DNA of 9,007 nucleotides from a candidate division Zixibacteria bacterium DG_27 (GTDB lineage: Bacteria > Zixibacteria > MSB-5A5 > DG-27), in the NCBI GenBank assembly GCA_001302725.1, contig LIZU01000031.1, forward strand, positions 1 through 9,007, read 5' to 3'. Below the pieces are notes generated by a model that was not told the DNA's origin, made no database searches, and saw only the letters and a list, made by a program, of their open reading frames with translations. Position numbers and translations under genes: made by a program. Positions within the stretch are counted from its first letter, which is position 1. Every line of letters begins with the position of its first letter. Positions 1 through 6,217 of the stretch are shown here, in pieces.

Positions 1-561
1 CACTCCGACACTCTCCTCGACCGCGGGCTCCCCGCCAAGGGTTACTACGACACCGGCATCCCGGAGGTGATGGGGCTGACCGGAAGAGCCGTGGAGGAGA
101 TTCGGGAGCTGGTGAAGATTCTGAGAGGCAGCGTCATAAATGAGGGGACCGCCCTGCAATTCAACCGGATCGTCACAAATCTGGAGGAGATCACCAACGA
201 GACTCGAGAGCTTCTCGGAGGCAACAGGGCGAAGATAAACCGGGCCGTCGATGATTTCTCTCAGACCTCCAAGGAAATGCGAACCCTGGTGGAGGCCAGC
301 AAAGATAAGCTCCAGACCACCGTCGATAACTTTGAGAAATCCTCCCGGGGACTGTCGGAGGCAACCTCCTCTTTGGAGGAGCTCTCCGGCAACCTGAAGT
401 CGATCACCGCCAAGTTGGAGTCGGAGGAGGGAACCTTCGGTATGCTCCTGAAGGATAGATCGCTCTATGATGACCTCAAGAAAACCACTGCCGATCTGGA
501 TTCGCTGGTCGTCGACATAAAGAGAAACCCCAAAAAATATATCCACTTAGAGATCTTTTAG
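1..561 (+). CDS. mlaD: MlaD/MCE-family lipid transport protein, C-terminal part (5' end outside window)
   Basis: The frame is open to the left edge, giving 186 visible residues, so the start and the N-terminal anchor and MCE domain lie outside. What remains is a long, polar, heptad-like helical region (about residues 25-140) followed by the family's typical tail: a GTFG turn at 144-147, then LLKDRSLYDDL at 149-159 and a short end finishing in NPKKYIHLEIF. MlaD-type proteins form the periplasmic, inner-membrane-anchored ring of an ABC lipid transporter (MlaFEDB), which moves phospholipids between the membranes of diderms. The permease and ATPase genes would be expected upstream, beyond the window. 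A GTG/ATG pair at 67-72 could be mistaken for the start, but the upstream frame (GYYDTGIPEV) reads as normal family sequence. The assignment is to the family; the substrate and the exact Mla, Yeb or Pqi type cannot be told from this part. Confidence 0.85.
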   Translation, partial: HSDTLLDRGLPAKGYYDTGIPEVMGLTGRAVEEIRELVKILRGSVINEGTALQFNRIVTNLEEITNETRELLGGNRAKINRAVDDFSQTSKEMRTLVEASKDKLQTTVDNFEKSSRGLSEATSSLEELSGNLKSITAKLESEEGTFGMLLKDRSLYDDLKKTTADLDSLVVDIKRNPKKYIHLEIF

Positions 562-2724
562 ATGCCGGGGCGGGAAGGCAAGGTCAGATTCCTCTTTGCG
601 GTCCACTCTCACCAGCCGGTCGGGAATTTCGACTTCGTCTTAAAGGAGGCTTACGATAGCTGTTATCTCCCCTTCTTGGAGTGTTTGAGAAAGCATCCGA
701 CGGTCAAGGCTAACCTCCACTACTCCGGGGTGCTTTTGGAGTGGATGAAGGAAAATCGGCCCCAGTACCTGAAGATGTTAAGGGAGATGGTCAGATCCGG
801 ACAACTTGAGATTCTGACCGGAGGTTTTTACGAGCCGATTCTCCCCATAATCCCGGATGGGGACAAGCTCGGACAGATCCAGATGCTGACCGAATTCATC
901 CGGGAGCAGTTCGGATATGAGCCGCTGGGACTGTGGTTGGCCGAGAGGGTGTGGGAGCCTCACCTTCCCAAGCCCCTGTCTTCTGCCGGTGTGAAATACC
1001 TCATCGTCGATGACGCTCACTTCAAATTCTCCGGCCTGGAAGAGGAAAACCTCCGTGGATACTATCTGACCGAAGAGGAGGGATACACTCTTGCCCTTTT
1101 CCCCTCCTCCAAGAAACTTCGCTATCTTATCCCCTTCAGGCCGGTTGAGGAGTTCGTGAACTTTGTGAGGGAATTGAATCAAGCGGGAGGTCAACCCGTC
1201 ATAACTTACGGGGATGATGGGGAGAAGTTCGGGGTCTGGCCCGGAACTCACAAACACTGCTTTCAGGAGGGTTGGGTGGAGGAGTTTTTTTCGGCGCTGG
1301 AGGAGAATTCGGCTCTCGTCGAAACCGTCCACGCCTCCGAGGTGATAAAAGCCACCCCCCCTCTGGGAAGGATCTATCTGCCGACCGCCTCTTACTCTGA
1401 GATGATGCAGTGGGCTTTGCCCGGCAAAAGCTATGTCAAATTCGAGGACTTCGAGAAGAAGCTGAAACAGGCGCAGCTATATGAGCCCTACCACATCTTC
1501 GTTCGGGGAGGTTTCTGGAGGAATTTTTTGGCGAAATATCCCGAATCGAACAACATGCACAAGAAGATGCTCTGGGTGGGTGAGAAAAGCAATCGCATAG
1601 CGAAAGAGACGCTGTCGATTGAAGAACAGGAGCTGTTGATTGAGATCGAGCGGGAGAAATATCGGGGGCAGTGTAACTGTGCATACTGGCATGGCGTTTT
1701 CGGAGGATTGTATCTGCCTCACCTACGAGGGGCCATCTACAAGCACCTCATCAACGCCGAGAGGTTGATCGACAGGCTGCGTCCTCAGAAAGACGGCTGG
1801 GTTGACCTCTACCGGTTCGACTTTGACCGCGACGGCAAAGATGAGCTGATAGTCGAGACTCCAAGTATGAACCTCTACCTCAAGCCGGATAAGGGAGGCA
1901 CACTCTTCGAGTTAGACTACAAGCCTAAGCGCATAAACCTCCTCGATACCTTGACCCGAAGAGAGGAGGGCTATCACCGCCAACTTAGAGAATCGGCTCC
2001 CGGGGGAGATGCGGAAGCGGTGGCGAGCATCCACGACCGCCTGCAGGTTAAAGAATCCGGACTTGAGCAGTTACTCTTCTATGACTGGTATGACCGCAAG
2101 AGTCTGATAGATCATTTCCTCGGGAAGGGGACGACCCTGGAGTCATTTTCGAGGTGCCAGTATGAGGAGAAGGGAGACTTCGTCAATCAGCCTTATAAGT
2201 TGCAGATGAAGGACCAAACTGAGGGGACTCGGATTCACCTCCGTCGTGATGGACACATCTGGGTGGGAAGTGAGTGGATACCTCTCAGTTTGGAGAAGAT
2301 CTTGTCCATTCCCAGCGACAGAGCTGAATTTGAAATCCTCTACCGCCTTCTGAATCGGCACCGTGACAGAATAGAGGTCTTATTCGGGGTGGAGTTCAAT
2401 ATCTCCATGCTGGAGGGTGGCTTCGATAACTGCAGAGTCTTTGCCAAAGGAGAGCATCCAAAAGAGGCAGAACTAAACTCCACCCCGGAGGTGCCTGACG
2501 CTACCTCTTTCGGTATCCGCGACAGATCGATGCCCCTGGAGGTGGCGATAGAGTCCGAGGTGCCCGCCACGCTGTGGGCTTTCCCGATCGAGACGGTTTC
2601 GCTGTCGGAGTCAGGTTTCGAGAAGAACTATCAGAGCACGGTCGTATTTCCGCACTGGCATCTTAAGCTTCCTGCAGGCGGTCCGGTGGAGCTGCGATTG
2701 GTGAAAAGAATCTCGGAGCGTTAA
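562..2724 (+). CDS. Glycoside hydrolase family 57 (alpha-amylase / 4-alpha-glucanotransferase)
   Basis: This 720-residue protein has the GH57 motifs in order. HSHQP at residues 15-19 is motif 1, GGFYEP at 87-92 is motif 2, and WLAERVWEP at 125-133 carries the likely nucleophile Glu128. YGDDGEKFG at 216-224 carries the likely acid/base Asp (218 or 219). A further conserved stretch, QCNCAYWHGVFGGLYLPHLR, sits at 370-389. The C-terminal half matches the beta-sandwich part (DUF1925/DUF1926) of the Thermococcus litoralis 4-alpha-glucanotransferase, which is about 660 residues long. The family cleaves or transfers alpha-1,4-glucan chains with retention. There is no signal peptide, so it probably acts on cytoplasmic glycogen or maltodextrin. 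The ATG follows the mlaD-like stop with no spacer, and no strong Shine-Dalgarno sequence is visible, so translation may be coupled to the upstream gene. Hydrolase and transferase activity cannot be separated from sequence alone. Confidence 0.94.
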   Translation: MPGREGKVRFLFAVHSHQPVGNFDFVLKEAYDSCYLPFLECLRKHPTVKANLHYSGVLLEWMKENRPQYLKMLREMVRSGQLEILTGGFYEPILPIIPDGDKLGQIQMLTEFIREQFGYEPLGLWLAERVWEPHLPKPLSSAGVKYLIVDDAHFKFSGLEEENLRGYYLTEEEGYTLALFPSSKKLRYLIPFRPVEEFVNFVRELNQAGGQPVITYGDDGEKFGVWPGTHKHCFQEGWVEEFFSALEENSALVETVHASEVIKATPPLGRIYLPTASYSEMMQWALPGKSYVKFEDFEKKLKQAQLYEPYHIFVRGGFWRNFLAKYPESNNMHKKMLWVGEKSNRIAKETLSIEEQELLIEIEREKYRGQCNCAYWHGVFGGLYLPHLRGAIYKHLINAERLIDRLRPQKDGWVDLYRFDFDRDGKDELIVETPSMNLYLKPDKGGTLFELDYKPKRINLLDTLTRREEGYHRQLRESAPGGDAEAVASIHDRLQVKESGLEQLLFYDWYDRKSLIDHFLGKGTTLESFSRCQYEEKGDFVNQPYKLQMKDQTEGTRIHLRRDGHIWVGSEWIPLSLEKILSIPSDRAEFEILYRLLNRHRDRIEVLFGVEFNISMLEGGFDNCRVFAKGEHPKEAELNSTPEVPDATSFGIRDRSMPLEVAIESEVPATLWAFPIETVSLSESGFEKNYQSTVVFPHWHLKLPAGGPVELRLVKRISER

Positions 2725-3179
2725 TCGGGGATGAAGCTTCTCAGCTTCTCGGAGAGGCGCTCGACGTGGGTTCCCGCCCAGAAGATCTTGTCGCAACTTT
2801 CGCAGTGTAGAAATCTCTCTTGAGTTTTGAAGACATAGGAGGGGATTCTCTGGGTGCATTTCTCTTTGGGAATCTCCACCAGCTCGGTGTTGCAGTCCAG
2901 ACAGCGGGTGAAGGTATTATTCTTCTGCGGTTTCAACTCCAGCTCGCGAAAGACCTGCTGCAGTTGTTCTGCGGGATCGTAGAATCTTATCAGGATCACT
3001 CTCTCTGCTGATCTGAGGGCTTTGAGTTTTGAATCTCGGGTGAGGATGATCCTCTCCTCGCTCAAGGCAATCCGGAGGAGTTCTCCATCCTCGATTTCCG
3101 ATTTGAAGAGGGTGTCGTAACCTAATACCCGGAGATACTTGGCGAGCTTGCCCAGGTTGTCGTCGCAGATGAATTTCAC
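2721..3179 (-). CDS. Mut7-C RNase domain protein with zinc ribbon (DUF82/PF01927 type)
   Basis: This protein of 152 residues has the usual full length for the family. The N-terminal part, MKFICDDNLGKLAKYLRVLGYDT, is the hallmark of the Mut7-C PIN-like nuclease fold. Candidate metal-binding acids are Asp6/Asp7, an acidic patch at 28-31 (EIED), and Asp49 in TRDSKL. The C-terminal third holds CLDC (Cys93, Cys96) and CESC (Cys126, Cys129), a four-cysteine zinc ribbon. The family is predicted to be an RNase or RNA-binding protein; its cellular substrate is not established. The GTG at 3177-3179 is chosen because family members begin exactly at this MKF motif. No good Shine-Dalgarno sequence precedes it, which fits a leaderless message from the promoter just upstream. 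Its stop overlaps the convergent GH57 stop by 3 bases. Confidence 0.92.
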   Translation of the reverse strand: MKFICDDNLGKLAKYLRVLGYDTLFKSEIEDGELLRIALSEERIILTRDSKLKALRSAERVILIRFYDPAEQLQQVFRELELKPQKNNTFTRCLDCNTELVEIPKEKCTQRIPSYVFKTQERFLHCESCDKIFWAGTHVERLSEKLRSFIPD

Positions 3180-3185
3180 TTTCTG

Positions 3186-3214
3186 AAATTAGCTTTGATG
3201 CTTCCATTTGTCAA
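3186..3214 (-). promoter_or_regulatory. Candidate sigma-70-type promoter for the Mut7-C gene
   Basis: On the minus strand TTGACA (3214-3209) is a perfect -35 box. It is followed after exactly 17 bases by TAATTT (3191-3186), which matches TATAAT at 4 of 6 positions. The expected transcription start is about 3179-3180, that is, on or next to the GTG start codon. The message would then be leaderless or nearly so, agreeing with the missing ribosome binding site. This is a prediction from sequence only. Confidence 0.6.
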
Positions 3215-3220
3215 TGTAAT

Positions 3221-3239
3221 CCGTTTGCGAACTAAACGG
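3221..3239. repeat. Short inverted repeat upstream of the Mut7-C promoter
   Basis: CCGTTT (3221-3226) and AAACGG (3234-3239) form a perfect 6-bp inverted repeat around a 7-base centre. It lies just upstream of the minus-strand -35 box, a suitable place for a regulator binding site. It is short enough to occur by chance, and no T-run follows, so it does not look like a terminator. Confidence 0.3.
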
Positions 3240-3391
3240 CAAAAACAACGTAAGGCAATCGGTAAGTCGTTAACCGTGACGGCTCCGCATCCCGCTTTGA
3301 AGCTCGTCATTTGCATTATTGTCTAGTTAGTCCACTTTCGGAATGTCCCAAATCTCAAGGAAAAATCTTAGAGATGGCTTCGTCAAAAATC

Positions 3392-3421
3392 TTGACAAGC
3401 TGTGATGGTGGAAGCGATATT
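3392..3421 (+). promoter_or_regulatory. Candidate promoter for the radical SAM gene
   Basis: TTGACA (3392-3397) is a perfect -35 box. After 18 bases comes GATATT (3416-3421), which matches TATAAT at 4 of 6 positions. The start would be near 3428 and give a leader of about 105 bases. Support is weaker than for the Mut7-C promoter because of the longer spacer and the poor first base of the -10 box. Confidence 0.4.
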
Positions 3422-3532
3422 TCAACAGGCCGGTGCACTCTTGGAGATTCTCGGCACCTTTTGGCCTTGGGCGGGGGAGGAGACTGCGGTCCGGATCTGC
3501 ATTTGTGATCTTACGGAGTAACAGCGACTCTC

Positions 3533-4636
3533 ATGAAATTGACCAGCTATTATAGATTATACCATTTCATTGAGCGCTACCGCTTGAAATACCGAGCGGT
3601 ACAGGTGGCGAGGCTTTTAAGATTAAGGTATTTGGTCGTCCGGATCGATACCAATTTTCTTTGTAACCTCAAGTGTCCCAGCTGCCACTTCAGCGCTGAC
3701 AGGATCTCTTCCATGAGACAACCGGCGATGTCGCTGGAGCTGTTTGAGAAAATCGCTCGCGATGTATTTCCCAGAACCCGGATCCTGATTCTCTCCTGCG
3801 GGGCGGAACCTCTAATGACCAGAAACTTCGACCAATTCTTAGACACCTCCGGTGCTTATAATCTTCCGTTTCTCGGCTTTGTAACGAACGGGATGCTGTT
3901 GGACGAAGAACATGTGGAGGCTTCGATTCGTAATCGTGTGTCAGAGATCATCTTTTCTCTGGACGGTGCCACTAAAGAGACCTATGAGAAACACAAAGCG
4001 GGAGGCAACTTCGAGCAAGTGCTGAGCAACATCGAGATGCTCAGAAACTATCGAGCGAGAGCAAAGGCAAAACACCCGGCGATACGTTTCAATTACGTTC
4101 TAACCCGCAGCAACTTAACCGAGATATGCGATTTTCTCAAGCTTGCCAAATCACTCGGCGGTTCGACCGTGAGGTTTCGGCACCTCACCGATTGGGGAGC
4201 AGCCATGGACTTCTCGAAAGAAACTCTATCCTCCTCCCCGGAGCTCTATAACCGGTATCACGATGAAGCGAGGCAATTGGCCACCGAACTGGGGATTGAG
4301 GCCCTACTACCGGCGCCTTTTCACGTATCCGATCATGACAGTGGAAGACAGGTCTCAAGCAGTCGCAAGAAGTCGGCGAGCACTCTCTGCATTCAGCCCT
4401 GGGCTTTCCTTTATGTTGAACCCCAGGGGCTCTGCCGTCCCTGTTTCTTTGTGCCTCCCCAGGGCGATCTTTCCAAGATGACTTTCTCCGAATATCAGTC
4501 CCTACCTCAGATGAAAGAGCGGAAGCAGAGGCTACTGCATGATGTCGAAAACAGTTGCCTCTTCAAAGATTGCAGGATGAAGATCACCTCCTCCGTGAAC
4601 GATGATTCCAATTTCCTTCTCTCTAATGCGGACTGA
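3533..4636 (+). CDS. Radical SAM protein with SPASM-like C-terminal domain
   Basis: This is a 367-residue protein. CNLKCPSC gives the CxxxCxxC motif (Cys44, Cys48, Cys51) that holds the SAM-binding [4Fe-4S] cluster. CGAEPL at 89-94 takes the place of the usual GGEP SAM-binding motif, and FVTNGMLL (116-123) and FSLDGATKETYEKH (141-154) are typical barrel strands. C-terminal cysteines 286, 301, 304, 342 and 347 fit a SPASM or twitch domain binding an auxiliary Fe-S cluster. SPASM proteins mature peptides or enzymes, but no precursor peptide gene is visible nearby and the substrate is unknown. The ATG at 3533 is the only normal start before an upstream in-frame stop at 3506-3508. The nearest Shine-Dalgarno-like GGAG (3515-3518) is 14 bases away, farther than usual. 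The gene stands alone between a promoter region and a hairpin-rich gap. Confidence 0.92.
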   Translation: MKLTSYYRLYHFIERYRLKYRAVQVARLLRLRYLVVRIDTNFLCNLKCPSCHFSADRISSMRQPAMSLELFEKIARDVFPRTRILILSCGAEPLMTRNFDQFLDTSGAYNLPFLGFVTNGMLLDEEHVEASIRNRVSEIIFSLDGATKETYEKHKAGGNFEQVLSNIEMLRNYRARAKAKHPAIRFNYVLTRSNLTEICDFLKLAKSLGGSTVRFRHLTDWGAAMDFSKETLSSSPELYNRYHDEARQLATELGIEALLPAPFHVSDHDSGRQVSSSRKKSASTLCIQPWAFLYVEPQGLCRPCFFVPPQGDLSKMTFSEYQSLPQMKERKQRLLHDVENSCLFKDCRMKITSSVNDDSNFLLSNAD

Positions 4637-4780
4637 AGCCGCCGAACTCTACTGTCAGCCAGCGTCACGTAAGGCATCTGACGCCACCGCCAGAGAACTT
4701 TGAAGGCCTACGCCTTCATCTCCGCCTAATATGACATTGTGGCGGAAACCTTCAGGTTCCCAGAAATCACTAATCCTGTT

Positions 4781-4810
4781 GGTCACGGATGCCCTCATCC
4801 GTGACCTTTT
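4781..4810 (+). terminator. Possible intrinsic terminator downstream of the radical SAM gene
   Basis: The 11-bp GC-rich stem of hairpin A is followed on the plus strand by TTTTGGG (T-run 4807-4810). It lies about 145 bases beyond the radical SAM stop. The T-run is short, so termination would be modest. On the minus strand hairpin A is followed by AACAGG rather than a T-run, so it does not look like a classical terminator for the facing operon. Confidence 0.4.
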
Positions 4811-4837
4811 GGGTATCGGATAGTGGTGTCCGATACC
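4781..4837. repeat. Two tandem related hairpins with compensated stem differences
   Basis: Hairpin A (4781-4806) is GGTCACGGATG, loop CCCT, CATCCGTGACC, a perfect 11-bp stem. Hairpin B (4812-4837) is GGTATCGGATA, loop GTGG, TGTCCGATACC, also 11 bp with one G-T pair. They are 5 bases apart, have the same size, and share GGTxxCGGATx on the left arm. Stem positions 4, 5 and 11 differ between A and B, and each change is matched on the other arm (C-G to A-T, A-T to T-A, G-C to A-T). This is directly visible; the function is not. Confidence 0.75.
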
Positions 4838-4876
4838 AGCAGAGTTGAGCTGACTCTGGACCGCAAACGGGGCTAT

Positions 4877-5272
4877 CTATCCGTGGCGTCCGCCGCGGCA
4901 GAAGCCACTGGCGTTCTCTTTCAGCTTCCCTGCGATGAAGAGCCCGACGGCCTCCTCGGCGGTGGCCTCCTGCTCTAAAACGAATGAGCGAACTCCGACC
5001 TCCTGGAGCGCCTGTCCGGCCCGCCAACCCATACCATAACTTATCACCGCCTCGCAATCGCTCAACGCCTGGATTACTGAACCGTGGTTGGGCCCACCCC
5101 CAGGGTGCCCATCTCCGGGACGCTGTCCCCGAGCATGGGGAGTGAAGGTATTGGGGCGTATCTCCCGTCCCGCGATCTTTTTGTCTTCGATCTCAAAGAT
5201 CGCAAAACAGGCACATCTGCCAAAGTGAGCGGAGATGTCCTCGCCGTTGTTCGAAGCGACAGCTACTTTCAT
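4877..5272 (-). CDS. NifX/NafY-like (MTH1175-type) iron-molybdenum cofactor-binding family protein
   Basis: This protein of 131 residues begins MKVAVASNNGEDISAHFGRC, the typical opening of the dinitrogenase iron-molybdenum cofactor family (PF02579). It is a single RNase-H-like domain, followed by ISYGMGWRAGQALQEVGVRS and a short glycine-rich tail with a cysteine (GFCRGGRHG). Relatives bind metal clusters: NifX and NafY carry FeMo-co precursors, and the Desulfovibrio orange protein carries a Mo-Cu sulfide cluster. No nitrogenase gene is visible. The ATG at 5270-5272 is preferred over upstream in-frame ATGs at 5300-5302 and 5285-5287. It has GGAG (5282-5279) 6 bases ahead, the protein family starts here, and the upstream ATG codons fall in a heptamer repeat. 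It is the last gene of the minus-strand operon, 86 bp after the second ATPase. Confidence 0.92.
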   Translation of the reverse strand: MKVAVASNNGEDISAHFGRCACFAIFEIEDKKIAGREIRPNTFTPHARGQRPGDGHPGGGPNHGSVIQALSDCEAVISYGMGWRAGQALQEVGVRSFVLEQEATAEEAVGLFIAGKLKENASGFCRGGRHG

Positions 5273-5278
5273 GCGCGA

Positions 5279-5284
5279 CTCCGT
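5279..5284 (-). promoter_or_regulatory. Ribosome binding site that decides the NifX-like start
   Basis: On the minus strand ACGGAG (5284-5279) is followed by six bases and ATG at 5272-5270. The two upstream in-frame ATG codons have no comparable site, so the shorter protein is preferred. Confidence 0.7.
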
Positions 5285-5287
5285 CAT

Positions 5288-5329
5288 TGACTTATGGTTC
5301 ATGGTTCCTGGTTCATAGTTGATGGTTCA
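5288..5329 (-). repeat. Degenerate heptanucleotide tandem repeat (TGAACCA)
   Basis: Read on the minus strand, six units in exact 7-base phase lie between the second ATPase gene and the NifX-like gene: TGAACCA, TCAACTA, TGAACCA, GGAACCA, TGAACCA and TAAGTCA. Three match the consensus exactly. The array ends four bases before the ACGGAG ribosome binding site. Similar TGAACCA arrays are familiar as dispersed intergenic repeats in several environmental bacterial lineages; that comparison is from memory. Confidence 0.8.
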
Positions 5330-5358
5330 CGGTGCTCAAATGATATTTATTCGGTTAA

Positions 5359-6213
5359 TCATAGAGACAGCAATTTCTTCCAGATCGCCTCTATCTTTTC
5401 TGAGACACTATTGTGCGAATATTCTATTAGAGGAACCCCCGCAACTAAGGCCTCGGTTACAACCCTGTCGAAGGGAATCTTTCCCAATACCGGGATGTCT
5501 CTATTTTCACACCAGTCCTCTATATCCTTCGAGATTTCGGGATTGATGTCATACCTGTTGATGACCGCGGCGGTCTTGACTCCGAAATGGTGAGCAACTG
5601 CGATAACCCGTTCCAAGTCGTGACTTCCGGAGATGGTCGGTTCTGTGACCACCAAGGCCAAATCGACCCCGGCCAGGGAGGATATAACCGGACAGCCGAT
5701 CCCCGGTGGCCCGTCGATGATGACCAAATCGAGTTTCTCACTTGAGGCCAGCTCTCTCGCCTTCTGTTTGACGAGAGTAACCAGCTTCCCCGAGTTCTCC
5801 TCCGCAATCCCCAGCCTGGCGTGGACCAGGGGGCCATACTTGGTGTCAGAAAGATACCATTCCCCGCAGAGATTCTTCTCCATCCGGATTGCCTCCTCCG
5901 GACAGGTATAATGACAGACCCAGCAGCCCTCACAGCTTATCGGGTCAACAACGTAGTCTTCGGGTATGGCATCAAATCTGCACACCTCCCGGCAGCGGCC
6001 GCACTCGGTGCAAAGTCCCTGGTCGATCACCGCCTTCTCCCCCTCCTCGAATCTGTGTGTCTCCTTGACTTCGGGGTGGAGTAGAAGATGGAGGTCGGCG
6101 GCGTCAACATCGCAGTCCACCATCACCTTCTTTTTGGCCAAGACCGCAAAAGAGGCCGTGAGGATGGTCTTGCCGGTGCCTCCCTTTCCGCTTATGACCG
6201 TGAGCTGTTTCAT
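5359..6213 (-). CDS. MinD/ParA-like P-loop ATPase with 2x[4Fe-4S] ferredoxin insert (second copy)
   Basis: This is a 284-residue protein. The deviant Walker A motif GKGGTGKT lies at residues 9-16, and VDCDVDAADLH follows at 32-42. A bacterial ferredoxin domain is inserted next, with Cys68/71/74/78 (CTECGRCREVC) and Cys94/97/100/104 (CEGCWVCHYTC), enough for two [4Fe-4S] clusters. IIDGPPGIGCPVISS at 165-179 is the Walker B/switch II region and holds Cys174, typical of this subfamily. ATPases of this type occur in pairs at orange-protein and NifX-like loci and are thought to help assemble or move metal clusters using ATP; the reaction is unproven. The ATG at 6213 lies 4 bp after the permease stop, so the two are probably co-translated. 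The protein has no membrane segment and should be cytoplasmic. Confidence 0.95.
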   Translation of the reverse strand: MKQLTVISGKGGTGKTILTASFAVLAKKKVMVDCDVDAADLHLLLHPEVKETHRFEEGEKAVIDQGLCTECGRCREVCRFDAIPEDYVVDPISCEGCWVCHYTCPEEAIRMEKNLCGEWYLSDTKYGPLVHARLGIAEENSGKLVTLVKQKARELASSEKLDLVIIDGPPGIGCPVISSLAGVDLALVVTEPTISGSHDLERVIAVAHHFGVKTAAVINRYDINPEISKDIEDWCENRDIPVLGKIPFDRVVTEALVAGVPLIEYSHNSVSEKIEAIWKKLLSL

Positions 6214-6217
6214 CTTC

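Larger units (their letters stand above)
3180..3532. other. 353-bp non-coding gap between divergent Mut7-C and radical SAM genes
   Basis: The two flanking genes diverge, so this gap should hold both promoters. It contains the Mut7-C promoter and inverted repeat at its left end and a candidate plus-strand promoter near 3392-3421. A weak nested hairpin at 3432-3458 (GGTGC paired with GCACC, with GAG-ATT-CTC inside) is followed by TTTT and could lie in the radical SAM leader. A 65-codon open frame at 3311-3508 shows no recognisable motif and I do not call it a gene. Nothing else stands out. Confidence 0.5.
4637..4876. other. Hairpin-rich non-coding region between convergent genes
   Basis: Nothing here looks coding. 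The region holds a series of perfect inverted repeats. GCGTCA/TGACGC pair at 4662-4667 and 4679-4684. TGAAGGC-CTAC-GCCTTCA lies at 4701-4718. TCCGCC/GGCGGA pair at 4721-4726 and 4741-4746. AACC-TTCA-GGTT lies at 4747-4758, followed by the two long hairpins at 4781-4837. CAGAGT/ACTCTG pair at 4840-4845 and 4853-4858. CCGCCA (4687-4692) can also pair with TGGCGG (4740-4745), so at least two folds exclude each other. It could be a bidirectional terminator zone, a structured RNA, or a cluster of genome-wide palindromic repeats. Confidence 0.55.

Noticed and set aside
778..1332. 184-codon minus-strand open frame within the GH57 gene
   Set aside because: It is an antisense shadow of a gene with intact family motifs and resembles no known protein.
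3311..3508. 65-codon plus-strand open frame upstream of the radical SAM gene
   Set aside because: No recognisable motif, no ribosome binding site, odd composition with a glycine run, and it overlaps the candidate promoter at 3392-3421.
4637..4876. tRNA or integron attC site in the hairpin-rich gap
   Set aside because: No T-arm GGTTCRA context with an acceptor stem, no anticodon arm arrangement, and no attC-type conserved ends or integrase gene.
5273..5302. Longer NifX-like protein starting at 5302 or 5287
   Set aside because: The added residues come from the heptamer repeat and are not part of the family. The ATG at 5272 has a well-spaced GGAG and matches the family start.
5288..5329. CRISPR array
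   Set aside because: Units are 7 bases with no spacers, so this is a simple tandem repeat.
5294..5593. Plus-strand open frame beginning MVHGSWFIVDG
   Set aside because: It is the translated heptamer repeat running into the reverse of the second ATPase gene; no independent coding signal.
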